Shown: positions 45,581-55,563 of the stretch, piece after piece | Numbering within the stretch: the stretch's first letter is position 1 | Layout: each line of letters opens with the position of its first letter | NCBI RefSeq assembly: GCF_009740395.1 | Contig: NZ_WOXT01000002.1 | Span: 719,710 to 783,709, forward strand | Direction: 5' to 3' | DNA from: Noviluteimonas gilva | Lineage (GTDB): Bacteria > Pseudomonadota > Gammaproteobacteria > Xanthomonadales > Xanthomonadaceae | Length of the DNA stretch: 64,000 bases | Made by a program: the position numbers and the translations under genes | The notes under the pieces: model-generated | Told to the model about the DNA's origin: nothing | The model's database searches: none | What the model saw: only the letters and a program-made list of their open reading frames with translations

Positions 45581-46351
45581 CTAGGTGCCCTGCATGGACC
45601 GCTGCAAGTCGAGCATCGGCTGCTGCGGCACATTGGTAAGCCCCGCCGTCGGCCGATCTAGGTCGAGGACAAGCGCGATCGCCAGCGTTAGCAGCACGAA
45701 CAGCAAAGTCGTAGCATTCCGTTGCCTGCCTCGCTGGAAACCGACCATGGCGGCCGAAATCAACGCAAAGGTCGCGAGGAGCCGCAGGATACGCGGCGGA
45801 ACGTGCGACTGCCGCGTGGCGAAACGTTCGGCGGCCAGGTCGATCGATTCGTTGGTCGTGGTCACCAGCAGGGAGGCACGCGGCGTGTCGCGGAATGGGC
45901 CGACGGCGTGCACCACGGTCTCCCACAAGGTGCCTTGCAACCTTTCGGTCCGCAGCCATGCGTCGGCTTCCGCGCGTGGGTCGGACGCATTGCCATAGTC
46001 CACGCGCGTGGCCACGTACGCACGCAGCACCGCGCGCATGCGATCCCGATCGGGCGCGTCGACCAGCGAAGTACGCAGCCACGTCGTACCCAATGCGTTG
46101 GCTTCGGCAACGACCAACGCGCGTCGGTGCTCGTAGCGGTCGAGGGCAATGGAGAAGGTGAACCCGATGAACAGGGCCAGCAGGCCGAGAACGGAGGTCA
46201 TCGCGAACACGTCGTCATCGTCGGCCTTGTCCGTCCGCGTGCGCCTGCGGATCGCGTAGCCGAGTTCACGCGCCGCAAGCAGCGCGACAAACAGACACAG
46301 CGCCAACAGCCAAGGTGCGATATGCAGGTAGCGTTCATCGGGACCGTACAT
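45581..46351 (-). CDS. DUF4239/bestrophin-like membrane protein
   Basis: A 256-residue protein. Two N-terminal helices (about residues 10-30, 50-70) and two near the end (about 193-210, 217-235) flank a soluble helical middle, the DUF4239 layout ('SVLGLLALFIGFTFSIALDR', 'ANALGTTWLRTSL'). ATG 46351 was chosen because GGAGGTG lies at the right distance; GTG 46360 is the alternative. Ion-channel-like function is possible but unproven. Confidence 0.75.
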   Translation of the reverse strand: MYGPDERYLHIAPWLLALCLFVALLAARELGYAIRRRTRTDKADDDDVFAMTSVLGLLALFIGFTFSIALDRYEHRRALVVAEANALGTTWLRTSLVDAPDRDRMRAVLRAYVATRVDYGNASDPRAEADAWLRTERLQGTLWETVVHAVGPFRDTPRASLLVTTTNESIDLAAERFATRQSHVPPRILRLLATFALISAAMVGFQRGRQRNATTLLFVLLTLAIALVLDLDRPTAGLTNVPQQPMLDLQRSMQGT

Positions 46352-46634
46352 TTTGCGCACCTCCGTGGCTGCGTGGATGCTCGCAATAGGAAGCAGTCGG
46401 CCGCTTGCGTATTTCTACTGCTTGTCGATTCGGGAAAAACACTGATGAACGGCCAGGTGCCAGCTTGCTTCGCATCCTTGCCTTGCGAGCCGAACTGCAA
46501 GTAGGCCGTCAGCAAGCGGCAACCGACGGACTTGATGGACGGCGGACTCCTTCGGACAGGTGGGTCCTTGGATTCACTTTCGGAGTACGGAGTTGGCGTA
46601 ACTGTTGGCGGGTCAAGAGCGCCGGGGGGAAGTC

Positions 46635-46907
46635 ATGAATCAGTTGCACGTTCATCGCCAAAGCGACGGGCGATACATTCTGTCGCGCCGGTGGCCAATT
46701 GATGTGTTGGTTGCGCCCGCCGCGACGACGCTCTATCTGGGAACCACAGAGTGGCGTTTTGCCAACGCAAACTTGGGCGACGCGGTCGCAGAACAGATTC
46801 AAATCCAGGGATTTGCAGTCGTGGAAGGCAAGGACTTCCTTCTCGGGGGCAGAGCCTCCACGTGTTTGCGACTGATCGCGGGCGGTAGAGCGACGAGCTC
46901 GCTGTGA
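46635..46907 (+). CDS. Hypothetical protein (90 aa)
   Basis: A soluble 90-residue protein starting at ATG 46635 after GGGGGGAAG. Aromatic and charged residues alternate ('HRQSDGRYILSRRWPIDVL', 'TTEWRFANANLGDAVAEQ'). A terminator lies 72 bases downstream. No family recognised. The 280 bases before it (46352-46634) hold no clear gene. Confidence 0.45.
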   Translation: MNQLHVHRQSDGRYILSRRWPIDVLVAPAATTLYLGTTEWRFANANLGDAVAEQIQIQGFAVVEGKDFLLGGRASTCLRLIAGGRATSSL

Positions 46908-46978
46908 AAATCAAAGGGTGATATTGTCCGGCAACGCCACTCGTCCGGCGTAACGCATGACCCTCGGGCCGTGCATCG

Positions 46979-47013
46979 GAAGGGCCTCGGTTACGATCGA
47001 GCCCTTCTTTTTT
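46979..47013 (+). terminator. Intrinsic terminator
   Basis: GAAGGGC-C-TCG (46979-46989) pairs with CGAGCCCTTC (46998-47007) through one bulged base, followed by TTTTTT. Confidence 0.75.
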
Positions 47014-47035
47014 GCCTCAGCGCCGATCGCCTTTC

Positions 47036-47158
47036 CTAATCACGTCGGCCCAGCTTCTCGACAAGGGCGAGCGCCAACCTGATCACCACGACGGCGACCG
47101 CGACTACGCCCAGATAGAGCGCGAGCGGGACCACGATGGTTTCCCAGAAAAAGTGCAT
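47036..47158 (-). CDS. Tiny single-pass membrane protein (40 aa)
   Basis: Starts at ATG 47158 with GGAG five bases upstream: 'MHFFWETIVVPLALYLGVVA' continuing into a hydrophobic helix and ending 'ALVEKLGRRD'. The long helix with a basic C-terminal end fits a small membrane protein such as a regulator of a larger transporter. It ends 22 bases from the terminator on the other strand. Confidence 0.55.
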   Translation of the reverse strand: MHFFWETIVVPLALYLGVVAVAVVVIRLALALVEKLGRRD

Positions 47159-47346
47159 CCGAACTCCGATCGGCGCTCTTCACCCCGCGTGCACACCTCG
47201 CGCATGCGCATGATGGAGAATACCTATAGCCGCGCCGTGAGTTCCCCGCAATCGTGAAGGACCACCAGCGCAGTTAATGCAACGTTTTCGTTCGCTCGCG
47301 CGTCCGTGCGACAGGGGAGTGTCGCGTCGCCAAAGTTTGGTCCTTA

Positions 47347-49614
47347 ATGCTCGGATATCTTCGACTCCAGCTTCGATTTCTCCTGCCCCTTGCGGCCGCA
47401 ATGGTGGTTGCGGCATACGTGGCGCTTCCGCTGATCGAAAAGCTCACGCTGCGGTGGTTCACGCGCGACATCAGCGCTCGTGCCGCGCTCGTGGCCAATG
47501 CCCTCCACGACTCGACGATCGACGCATTGGCCTCACGCGATGCGCGTCGCCTCGTGTTGCTTTTCGATCGAACGGCGCAGGACGAGCGTGTGTTCGGCAT
47601 TGGGCTCTGCGGCTCGGATGGCGGAGTGTTCGCACGATCAAATGCATTTCCGGCTACGTTGTCGTGCGCGGACGCCAAGCAAACCGCTGGCCTGGGCGAC
47701 CCGCGCATAACGCTTCCCGGCGGCGCGGTCCTGATCAGCCGCCACCCGCTGGCCGCTACCGAAAATTCCGAAATCGGGCTTGAGCCGACGCCGGAGTTGA
47801 TCCTGCTTCACGACCTGAGTTTCATCGAACGTCGCAGCTTGGATACGCGGCGCTATCTGATCGCGTTCCTCGCAACGCTCGGTTTTGTCGTGGCGATCAT
47901 TACGATGCTCGTCGCGCAAATCAGCTGGCGCGGATGGATTGCTGGGGCGCGCGCATTGCTCCGCGGCGACGTCGTCCCCGTGGGCCCCTTAGCCGTGCGA
48001 CCCGAGCTGGCGCCGCTCGCCGAGGAACTGCGAGGACGGCTGCGGCAGTTGGAGGATGAGTATCGGCGCGCGAGGGGCCCGGAGACAGGCTGGACGCCTG
48101 AGCGCCTGCGGGGTTTGCTGCATTCGGAACTGCGGGGCGACGAAATCATCGTCGTCTCCAACCGCGAGCCCTACATACACGATCGCGACCAGCAGGGCGT
48201 AAGGGTTCGTCGCCCGGCCAGCGGTTTGGTAACCGCAATAGAACCGGTAATGCGGGCGTGCTCGGGAACATGGATCGCGCACGGGAGCGGAACGGCCGAT
48301 CGCGACATGGTCGACCTTGATGATCGTGTCTCGGTTCCGCCGGATCATCCGATGTATTCGCTTCGCCGCATCTGGCTGACGCCGGAAGAAGAGCAGGGGT
48401 ACTACTACGGTTTCGCCAACGAGGGCCTCTGGCCGTTGTGCCATGTCGCGCACGTCCGCCCGGTGTTCCGCGAATCGGACTGGGAAGCCTATCGTGCGGT
48501 CAACCAACGGTTCGCCGATGCCGTCGTCGAGGAGGCGCGTACCGAAGATCCCGTCGTGCTGGTGCAGGACTACCACTTGGCGCTCGTGCCCGCGCTGGTT
48601 CGCGAAAAGCTGCCGCAAGCCACGATCCTGACGTTTTGGCATATCCCCTGGCCGAACCCGGAATCCTTCGGCATCTGTCCGTGGCGACGCGAAATCCTGC
48701 TCGGATTGTTGGGCAGCACGATCCTGGGCTTCCACACGAAGTTCCACTGCAAGAACTTCCTCGAGACCGTCGATCGGTTCATCGAGGCCAGGATCGAGCA
48801 CGAGCATTCGGTCGTGGCTGTTGCCGAGCGGGAAACTTTCATCGAAAGCTATCCCATTTCGATCGAATGGCCTCACCCCACCGAAGGAGAATGGGCATCG
48901 CCCGCTGATTGCCGGCATGCCGTCATCGGGCGCCTCGGGTTTCCCGAGCACGCCATCATCGGGCTAGGCGTGGATCGATTCGACTACACCAAGGGAATCG
49001 TAGAGCGCCTGAACGCAGTCGAGCGCATGCTGGAAAAGCATCCGAACCTCCGCGGCAGGTTCGTGTTCGTGCAAGTCGCCTCTCCGACGAGATCCACTCT
49101 CGACGAATACCGCGCTTTCCAGCAGCAGGTCGAGCGTATCGCCTCCAGGATCAACGCGCGCTTCGGTTCCGGGTGTTATCAGCCGGTCGTATTGCTTGCC
49201 GAACACCACGACCATGGACAGTTGATCGAGCTCTACCGTGCCGCGGACATTTGCGTCGTCACCAGCCTCCACGATGGGATGAACCTGGTATGCAAAGAGT
49301 TCGTTGCATCCCGGGATGACGAGCAGGGCGTTCTGGTGCTGAGCCGGTTCGCTGGCGCTGCGCGCGAGATGCACGAGGCGTTGATCGTCAATCCCTACCA
49401 TGTCGAGGAAACCGCCGATGCGATTTATCGAGCGGCGAGGATGTCGTCCGGTGAGCAACGCGAACGAATGATCAGCCTTCGGCATACGGTGCGCGACTTC
49501 AATGTATTTCGATGGGCGGGGCGGATGCTCAGCGACGCTGCGCGGTGGCGCCTTCGCGCCCGCGTGGAAGAGCGCGTCCGGAAGCATGGCCTGCCCGAAT
49601 TCGACGGGCGCTGA
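47347..49614 (+). CDS. otsA: Membrane-anchored alpha,alpha-trehalose-phosphate synthase (GT20)
   Basis: A 755-residue protein. The C-terminal ~490 residues are a GT20 synthase making trehalose-6-phosphate from UDP-glucose and glucose-6-phosphate: '[13 protein letters not shown]', '[12 protein letters not shown]', '[10 protein letters not shown]', '[13 protein letters not shown]' and '[14 protein letters not shown]'. The N-terminal 250 residues look like a sensor: TM helix at about 12-32, an extracytoplasmic domain, TM helix at about 178-198, and a HAMP-like linker. The active-site pattern is intact. No trehalose phosphatase gene is adjacent. Start ATG 47347. Osmotic or envelope sensing linked to trehalose synthesis is inference. 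Confidence 0.88.
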   Translation: MLGYLRLQLRFLLPLAAAMVVAAYVALPLIEKLTLRWFTRDISARAALVANALHDSTIDALASRDARRLVLLFDRTAQDERVFGIGLCGSDGGVFARSNAFPATLSCADAKQTAGLGDPRITLPGGAVLISRHPLAATENSEIGLEPTPELILLHDLSFIERRSLDTRRYLIAFLATLGFVVAIITMLVAQISWRGWIAGARALLRGDVVPVGPLAVRPELAPLAEELRGRLRQLEDEYRRARGPETGWTPERLRGLLHSELRGDEIIVVSNREPYIHDRDQQGVRVRRPASGLVTAIEPVMRACSGTWIAHGSGTADRDMVDLDDRVSVPPDHPMYSLRRIWLTPEEEQGYYYGFANEGLWPLCHVAHVRPVFRESDWEAYRAVNQRFADAVVEEARTEDPVVLVQDYHLALVPALVREKLPQATILTFWHIPWPNPESFGICPWRREILLGLLGSTILGFHTKFHCKNFLETVDRFIEARIEHEHSVVAVAERETFIESYPISIEWPHPTEGEWASPADCRHAVIGRLGFPEHAIIGLGVDRFDYTKGIVERLNAVERMLEKHPNLRGRFVFVQVASPTRSTLDEYRAFQQQVERIASRINARFGSGCYQPVVLLAEHHDHGQLIELYRAADICVVTSLHDGMNLVCKEFVASRDDEQGVLVLSRFAGAAREMHEALIVNPYHVEETADAIYRAARMSSGEQRERMISLRHTVRDFNVFRWAGRMLSDAARWRLRARVEERVRKHGLPEFDGR

Positions 49615-49630
49615 TGCGCAACCCTTGACC

Positions 49631-50875
49631 ATGCAGCCAACGTCGATCGAACTCGCGGCCGCCGTAATATTCGGACTCGCCGTCCTTCACACGTTCGCGG
49701 CGAAACGCTTCGAGCGCCTCGCGCATCGAATTCCCAACCATGCAGGGGTCTTCCATCTTCTCGGAGAAGTGGAAGTCGTTTTCGGTTTCTGGGCGATCGT
49801 ACTCATCACCGTCATGGCCACACTGGTCGGGCCGATCGAAGCGACAAGCTATGTCGAGTCGCGCGACTACACCGAACCGCTGTTCGTGTTCGCGATTATG
49901 GTGGTGGCGGGCTCCAAACCCATTCTGCACGTGGTGAGAACGATCGTGCATGCGATCGCCGATCGGCTGTCGTTGCGGTCCGGCGTGTCCACGACCTGGC
50001 TGGCGCTTGCCGCCGTGCCTTTGCTGGGCTCTTTGATCACGGAACCGGCGGCAATGACGATCGCGGCATTGATGCTTGGCCCCGTCGCGTTTCGCAGCGA
50101 CGTACCCGAGATGCCGAAGTACCTCGCGCTCGGCGCCTTGTTCGTCAACGTCTCCATCGGCGGGACGTTGAGCGCTTACGCGGCCCCACCGATCCTGATG
50201 GTCGCCAAGACGTGGGACTGGGACACCGGATTCATGCTGGCGAACTTCGGGTGGAAGGCCTCACTTGCTGTGATCGTCAACGCCACATTCGCGACCGTGA
50301 CCCTGAGTAAGCATCTCCCGGACCGCATCAGCCGCGACGACGACAAACTACCTGTGTCTGTCATCGTCGTGCATGTGTGCCTACTCGCGGGCATCGTGGT
50401 GAGCGCCCACCACGCGGTTGTCTTCATCGGGTTGCTGTTGCTGTTCCTGGGCTTCGCGCAGGCGTACGACCGATTCCAGAGCCCCCTTATCCTTCGGGAG
50501 GCTCTCCTGGTCGGCTTTTTTCTTGCCGGACTGGTCGTCTTGGGAGGCCTGCAACGATGGTGGCTGCAGCCGACCATCGCCGGGCTAGACGACGTATCGC
50601 TTTTCCTGGGCGCGCTCGGACTCACCGCGATCACCGACAACGCGGCGCTGACGTACCTAGGCTCAATTTCCGGAATCGTGGGCGACACCCGGTATTGGTT
50701 GGTCGCAGGTGCGGTAGCGGGCGGCGGCCTAACGGTCATTGCGAACGCGCCCAATCCTGCAGGGGCATCGCTTTTGAAAAAGGGGTTTTCCGACGAAACG
50801 ATCAGTGCCAGCGGATTGCTTGCCGGTGCGTTGGTACCGACAGGGTCGGCGGCACTCGCATTCGCGATGCTTTGA
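49631..50875 (+). CDS. Putative Na+/H+ antiporter
   Basis: A 414-residue membrane protein with about ten helices. Conserved-looking segments are 'GVFHLLGEVEVVFGFWA', 'LITEPAAMTIAALMLG', 'GGTLSAYAAPPILMVA' and 'TDNAALTYLGSI', which fit the putative Na+/H+ antiporter family near the NhaD/ArsB superfamily. It starts 16 bases after the trehalose-6-phosphate synthase and is probably cotranscribed, linking a compatible solute and cation balance. Substrate not proven. ATG 49631 was chosen. Confidence 0.82.
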   Translation: MQPTSIELAAAVIFGLAVLHTFAAKRFERLAHRIPNHAGVFHLLGEVEVVFGFWAIVLITVMATLVGPIEATSYVESRDYTEPLFVFAIMVVAGSKPILHVVRTIVHAIADRLSLRSGVSTTWLALAAVPLLGSLITEPAAMTIAALMLGPVAFRSDVPEMPKYLALGALFVNVSIGGTLSAYAAPPILMVAKTWDWDTGFMLANFGWKASLAVIVNATFATVTLSKHLPDRISRDDDKLPVSVIVVHVCLLAGIVVSAHHAVVFIGLLLLFLGFAQAYDRFQSPLILREALLVGFFLAGLVVLGGLQRWWLQPTIAGLDDVSLFLGALGLTAITDNAALTYLGSISGIVGDTRYWLVAGAVAGGGLTVIANAPNPAGASLLKKGFSDETISASGLLAGALVPTGSAALAFAML

Positions 50876-50959
50876 AACCGCTGCACAACGAAGAAAACAG
50901 CGCTCAGTTAGTAATCATGTAGTTCATTAAGCGATCGCGCACCTCCACGCACGCATTCT

Positions 50960-52258
50960 TCAGCCGCTCGAGCGAAGTTCTTGGAGAATCGCATCCGTCG
51001 ATCTGACAAGGCGGTTGAACTCATGGGACTCCTCGACGTGCCGTTGCACCGTCTCTTGCAGCCGCTCCCCGTGGACGCGTAGCGCGCGCAATCGTTCGGG
51101 GACACCGGTCTTTGTACGCAACGCACAGAGCGCCCAGCACAATCTCTCCAAAATGGCGACGTTGTAGCGCGCTGCGTACCGAATCTGGTCAAACGCTTCG
51201 TCGAGCAGGTCTTCATAAAGTGGGTGACGCGCGTCCACCCATGGCACGTCCTCCTGAGCACAGCCCTCGTACCGAAGTTCGCGCGATGCGAGGCGAGCGA
51301 GGATCGCCGTGAGCGTGTCGATGCACATGACAGCCGTTGTAGTGTCATTGATACCAGGAGATAGCGCCTTCAACGCCACGTCGACCACCTGACGTATCCC
51401 GAATCCCACGTCTTGCTCGAGGCTTCGCTGCGCACCAATAGCTAAGCAATCGTCAGCAGCCACGAATTTCGGTGCTGATAATTCAGAAACTGACAAAAGC
51501 AGGTCATCTTCGAGCACGTATTGGCCAATTCGCGGGTGCACGTAGAACCGGACGTTGTGTTCGCGTGCATTGGCTCGCAGGCGCGGGTAGTCGATGAACT
51601 GAACATAGCCTGGTGCGCTCGCGCGGAGCACGTCGTGCCACTGCATACCTGTCGAGCTTGAGTCTCGGATGCTGCACACTCCGGCATTCTCCGGAAACAA
51701 GCGGTCGGCAACTGCGCAAGTTTCCCCGCGGACAGCATCAAGGATCTGGGATGCCTGAATTGATCGCGCAATGTGGTGGATGAAGAACACCAGAACACCG
51801 ATTCCTCCGAAGCCGAGTAGTAATCCAAGAAGAACGGCTACCGAGGGCACGAACGCGTCCTCGCCGGTTCCATAGATCGACCTGAGGACTACCAAACAGT
51901 AAGCGAAAATGCCAAGAAACGTCCCCAGGACGGACTGGTTTGTGCGATCGCGCATGAAGTTGCGCAGCACGCGGGAGCTGTATTGGCTCGATGCCAGAGA
52001 TAGCGCTACCAGCGTGATTGAGAATACGGTGCCGGCGACGGTAATCATCGACCCCGCAATGGCTGTGAGTAAGCTACGCGATGCGCTTGGCCCGGCGCCG
52101 AACATCCTGGGCCACGCTTCGAGCGCGCCGGAAGCAACAAACCTTGCGTCGGCCTCGATGGCCGCGAACGCGAGGAGCGTGGCGCCGGCCACGATCGCTC
52201 CTGGAAGGAACCAGAAGGTCTCACGCAAGTGACACCAGTAGCGAGCCAGGCGTCCCAT
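50960..52258 (-). CDS. DUF2254 membrane protein
   Basis: A 432-residue protein: four N-terminal helices within residues about 15-160, followed by a large soluble domain. DUF2254 patterns are 'GSMITVAGTVFSITLVALSL', 'FMRDRTNQSVLGTFLGIFAY' and 'DVALKALSPGINDTTTAVMC'. A single gene, convergent with the antiporter. Function unknown. Confidence 0.88.
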   Translation of the reverse strand: MGRLARYWCHLRETFWFLPGAIVAGATLLAFAAIEADARFVASGALEAWPRMFGAGPSASRSLLTAIAGSMITVAGTVFSITLVALSLASSQYSSRVLRNFMRDRTNQSVLGTFLGIFAYCLVVLRSIYGTGEDAFVPSVAVLLGLLLGFGGIGVLVFFIHHIARSIQASQILDAVRGETCAVADRLFPENAGVCSIRDSSSTGMQWHDVLRASAPGYVQFIDYPRLRANAREHNVRFYVHPRIGQYVLEDDLLLSVSELSAPKFVAADDCLAIGAQRSLEQDVGFGIRQVVDVALKALSPGINDTTTAVMCIDTLTAILARLASRELRYEGCAQEDVPWVDARHPLYEDLLDEAFDQIRYAARYNVAILERLCWALCALRTKTGVPERLRALRVHGERLQETVQRHVEESHEFNRLVRSTDAILQELRSSG

Positions 52259-52295
52259 GCTGCGTCAGGGGCCTCCAAAGTCGGCCGTTGTTCGA

Positions 52296-52478
52296 TTAGG
52301 ACGTGTCCGCAGTTAGCGTGTACCGAGCAGAGCTGCACGACAGATGCTCAAAATCAGCGAACGGTGGGACGGCTGGACCTTTGATCGCAAGCTCTCCGGC
52401 CGTGCGACCAAAGACAGTTTCATGCGCCGATAGTCTCAGAACTTCGATGAAAGCATCGCGCTCGCGCCCGGCTAGCTG
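52296..52478 (-). pseudogene. Orphan coding remnant (C-terminal fragment)
   Basis: A 60-codon open frame between two stops without any ATG, GTG or TTG start. The sequence looks protein-like ('RDAFIEVLRLSAHETVFGRT', 'LAIKGPAVPPFADFEHLSC'). It is probably the tail of a lost gene. The rest of 52259-52854 holds only the palindromic repeat and no gene I can support. Confidence 0.35.
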
Positions 52479-52706
52479 TCACTTTCAGCGCTAGATCCGC
52501 TCAAGGTCTGTGTGTCCAAAGACTAGTTGCGAACGCGATTGCGCTATTCTGCGGGACCATGCATTCGCCAAGAAGCTCGGCAGCGACGCGGTGCCCCGCT
52601 GACCGGCGGTAGGAGCGGGGCCTGATATTTTGGTGGTCTGGCTGTTGAAATCTCGCCTCCTTACAGGCGCACGGCCGCCTCGCGCCGATTTTGCGCGAGT
52701 CCGGAG

Positions 52707-52733
52707 TGTCCGCTTCTGGCCGAAAGCGGACAT
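52707..52733. repeat. Palindromic intergenic repeat, copy 2 (variant)
   Basis: TGTCCGCTT-CTGGCCG-AAAGCGGACA: same stem as copy 1 with a different loop (CTGGCC instead of CGACCC). Confidence 0.7.
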
Positions 52734-52854
52734 TCGACTCAACGGTTGCTCTCCCACATCTACTCCGCCATCTATTCAATCGTGCGGCTGCGCGTAACGC
52801 ACGGTTCTGTCCGCGATTTTTGAATCGGGCACGATCTTCTGTGGCAGGGATCGG

Positions 52855-53460
52855 TCAAGCAGATGTCGGGGGTCGGGCAAGGCGTCGCGCGGCGAGCATC
52901 GCCTCGACGTCCCCCAAGCCAAGACCCCGCGCACGCAACAGCACCAGCAGGTGGAACAGCAGGTCGGCGGCTTCACGGATCAACGCCTGGTCGTCTTGCG
53001 CGACCGCCGCCAACGCCGTCTCAACGGCCTCCTCGCCCACCTTCTGCGCTATGCGACGCACGCCATCGTCGAACAGCCGCGTTGTATAGCTACCGGCTGG
53101 GCGCCCTCGCTCGCGCGTAAGGATCAGTGCATCGAGCGAAGCGAGCGGATTCTCCGCAGATCCCGCGAAGCAACTCGTTGAGCCGGTATGGCAAGTCGGA
53201 CCCTGCGGGCGCGCGAGAACCAGGACCGAATCGTGGTCGCAATCCACGGAAAGCGAAACGAGCTCCAGCCTATGACCCGAGCTTTCCCCCTTCGTCCACA
53301 GGCGCTGCCGGCTGCGGCTAAAAAACGTCACTCGGCCGGTGGCACGCGTCGCGTCGATGGAGGCCGCGTCCATGTAGCCGAGCATGAGCACGCGTAACGT
53401 ATCTGCGTCCTGCACGATCGCGGGCACCAAGCCCCCCTGTTTGTCGAAGTCGAGATTCAT
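52855..53460 (-). CDS. hisI: Bifunctional phosphoribosyl-AMP cyclohydrolase / phosphoribosyl-ATP pyrophosphatase
   Basis: A 201-residue HisIE fusion for the second and third steps of histidine synthesis. The cyclohydrolase domain covers residues 1-105 with metal-site motifs 'SVDCDHDSVLVL' and 'CHTGSTSCF'. The pyrophosphohydrolase domain follows with 'KVGEEAVETALAAV' and 'EAADLLFHLLVLL'. Start ATG 53460 overlaps hisF by four bases. Last gene of the operon; no terminator is obvious after it. Confidence 0.95.
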   Translation of the reverse strand: MNLDFDKQGGLVPAIVQDADTLRVLMLGYMDAASIDATRATGRVTFFSRSRQRLWTKGESSGHRLELVSLSVDCDHDSVLVLARPQGPTCHTGSTSCFAGSAENPLASLDALILTRERGRPAGSYTTRLFDDGVRRIAQKVGEEAVETALAAVAQDDQALIREAADLLFHLLVLLRARGLGLGDVEAMLAARRLARPPTSA

Positions 53461-54230
53461 ACGAGGCGCACCGGGATGCCTGCCTGGTTCAAGTCGCGCT
53501 TGAGATCCGGAATCGCAATCGCGCCGGAGTGGAACACGCTGGCGGCGAGCGCCGCATCCACATCGGCGTGGCGAAACGCATCGATGAAGTGCTCCACGCG
53601 GCCGGCGCCACCCGACGCAACCAGCGGTACGCGACAAAGCGCGCGAGCGGCGCTCAGCTGTGCAAGGTCGTAACCATCGCAGCTGCCGTCGCTGCCGATG
53701 CAATTCAGCACAATCTCGCCGGCTCCCCGGTCCTGCACTTCGTGCATCCACGCCAGTGTGGAGCGCCCCGGGGAACGCATTGCCGCCGGATCGCCCGAAT
53801 GGCTGCGCACACGCCATTCGCCGTCGGGCTCGCGCGTGCTGTCGATGCCAACCACGACGCATTGCACGCCAAAGGCTGCGGACAGTTCGTCGATCAGCGC
53901 GGGGCGTTCCAGCGCAGGCGTGTTGATCGAAATCTTGTCTGCGCCGGCCTGCAGCACAGCGCGCGCGGTGGCGACATCCCGCACGCCACCCGCCACACAG
54001 AATGGAATATCGAGCTCGCGTCCGATGCGCTCGACCCAGTCGATCGACACGCTGCGTCCCTCGGGACTGGCGCCGATGTCGTAGAAGACGAGTTCGTCCG
54101 CGCCAGCATCGCGGTAGCGACGCGCGAGTTCGACGACATCGCCCACATCGATGTGGTCGCGGAAGCGCACGCCCTTCACTACGCGACCATCGCGCACGTC
54201 GAGGCACGGGATGATGCGACGGCTCAGCAT
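53457..54230 (-). CDS. hisF: Imidazole glycerol phosphate synthase cyclase subunit
   Basis: A 257-residue TIM barrel that forms imidazole glycerol phosphate and AICAR from PRFAR and ammonia delivered by HisH. Catalytic D11 ('[16 protein letters not shown]') and D130 ('VVVGIDS') are present. The start at ATG 54230 lies seven bases inside the end of hisA. Confidence 0.96.
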   Translation of the reverse strand: MLSRRIIPCLDVRDGRVVKGVRFRDHIDVGDVVELARRYRDAGADELVFYDIGASPEGRSVSIDWVERIGRELDIPFCVAGGVRDVATARAVLQAGADKISINTPALERPALIDELSAAFGVQCVVVGIDSTREPDGEWRVRSHSGDPAAMRSPGRSTLAWMHEVQDRGAGEIVLNCIGSDGSCDGYDLAQLSAARALCRVPLVASGGAGRVEHFIDAFRHADVDAALAASVFHSGAIAIPDLKRDLNQAGIPVRLV

Positions 54231-54955
54231 GCCAGCGCTTCCGACAGCGAGAGGTGCCCATCGAGGAGGGCGCGGCCGAGGATTGCGCCCGCGCAGCCAG
54301 TGGTCCGGGCCGCCCGCACATCGGCTACGTCGCGAACGCCGCCGGAAACCTGGATGGCGACCTCCGGCGCGCAGCGTCGCAAGGCAGTGTAGAGCGCGGG
54401 ATCGATGCCGCTGAGCATGCCGTCGCGAGCGACATCCGTGCAAAGCAAATGCCGCAGGCCGTGGTCGCGATGGAACACGAGCAGGCCGAGCGCGTCTGCG
54501 CTGGCATTGCGCGTCCATCCGCGGATCGCCGGCAGCCAGCGGCCCTGGTCGACGCGGACATCGAGCGCGACGACGATCCGTTCGGCGCCGAAGTCTTCGA
54601 TCCATTGGGCGACGAGCGCGGGGTTCTCGGCCGCAAGCGATCCAATCACCACGCGCGTCGCCCCGGCATCGAGCAGGGACGCGATGTCCTCGCGCGTGCG
54701 CACACCACCCCCGGTCTGCACCTGCAGGCGACCCTCGTCCGCGATCCGGCGCAAGAGCGGTGCCAATGTGTAGCCGCCAGCGCGAGCGGCGTCGAGGTCG
54801 ACCAGATGCAACCACGTCGCCCCCGCATCCGCGAAGCGCATCGCGCACGCATGCGGGTCCGGGTCGTAACGTGTCTCCTGCGCGTAGTCGCCCTGGCGCA
54901 GGCGCACGACGCAACCGTCGCGCACGTCGATGGCCGGATAACAGGTGAAGCTCAT
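54224..54955 (-). CDS. hisA: ProFAR isomerase
   Basis: A 243-residue TIM-barrel isomerase converting ProFAR to PRFAR. It opens '[20 protein letters not shown]', with the catalytic Asp, and has '[12 protein letters not shown]' and '[15 protein letters not shown]'. It overlaps hisH by four bases at its start and hisF at its end. Confidence 0.96.
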   Translation of the reverse strand: MSFTCYPAIDVRDGCVVRLRQGDYAQETRYDPDPHACAMRFADAGATWLHLVDLDAARAGGYTLAPLLRRIADEGRLQVQTGGGVRTREDIASLLDAGATRVVIGSLAAENPALVAQWIEDFGAERIVVALDVRVDQGRWLPAIRGWTRNASADALGLLVFHRDHGLRHLLCTDVARDGMLSGIDPALYTALRRCAPEVAIQVSGGVRDVADVRAARTTGCAGAILGRALLDGHLSLSEALAC

Positions 54956-55563
54956 GCCGCCTCCCGATTCGCATTGGCGCGCGCCAGGAAGTTGCGCAGG
55001 ATGGACGCGCCCACTGCGGCAGACCGCTCCGGGTGGAATTGCGTGCCCCAGATCGAACCCCGCCGCACGACGGCGGCGAACGAGGTGCCGTGTGTTGCGG
55101 TCGCAATGCAGGCGTCCGTCACCGGCGCCGCATACCCGTGGACAAAATATGCACGTGCTCCCGGCGCGACCCCGGCCAGGATCGGGTCCGCGCAGCGCAC
55201 GTCCAACTCATTCCATCCGATGTGTGGCACCCGGATGCCCGCCGACGGCGGCAAGGGCCGCACGACCCCTGGCAGCAGGCCCAGGCATTCGGTGTCCTGC
55301 TCCTCCGACGCCTCGAACAACAATTGCATTCCGAGACAGATGCCCAGCATGGGGCGATCCATGGCTCGCAGGACTGTCGTGAATCCACGCTCCCGCAACA
55401 GGCGCATCGCAGGACCCGCGGCGCCCACGCCGGGCACGATCGTCGCGCTCGCATCGCGCAACTCCCCTGCGTCCCGCACGATCCGCACGCTTGCGCCAAG
55501 CCGTTCGAGTGCGTTGCGCACCGACCCCAGATTGGCCCCGCCCGCATCGATCAACGCGATCAC
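54952..55563 (-). CDS. hisH: Imidazole glycerol phosphate synthase glutaminase subunit
   Basis: A 203-residue class I glutamine amidotransferase supplying ammonia to HisF. The nucleophile is C76 ('[11 protein letters not shown]'), with the His-Glu pair in 'TQFHPERS'. The start is GTG 55563, overlapping the hisB stop (GTGA). The opening reads '[18 protein letters not shown]'. Confidence 0.95.
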   Translation of the reverse strand: MIALIDAGGANLGSVRNALERLGASVRIVRDAGELRDASATIVPGVGAAGPAMRLLRERGFTTVLRAMDRPMLGICLGMQLLFEASEEQDTECLGLLPGVVRPLPPSAGIRVPHIGWNELDVRCADPILAGVAPGARAYFVHGYAAPVTDACIATATHGTSFAAVVRRGSIWGTQFHPERSAAVGASILRNFLARANANREAA

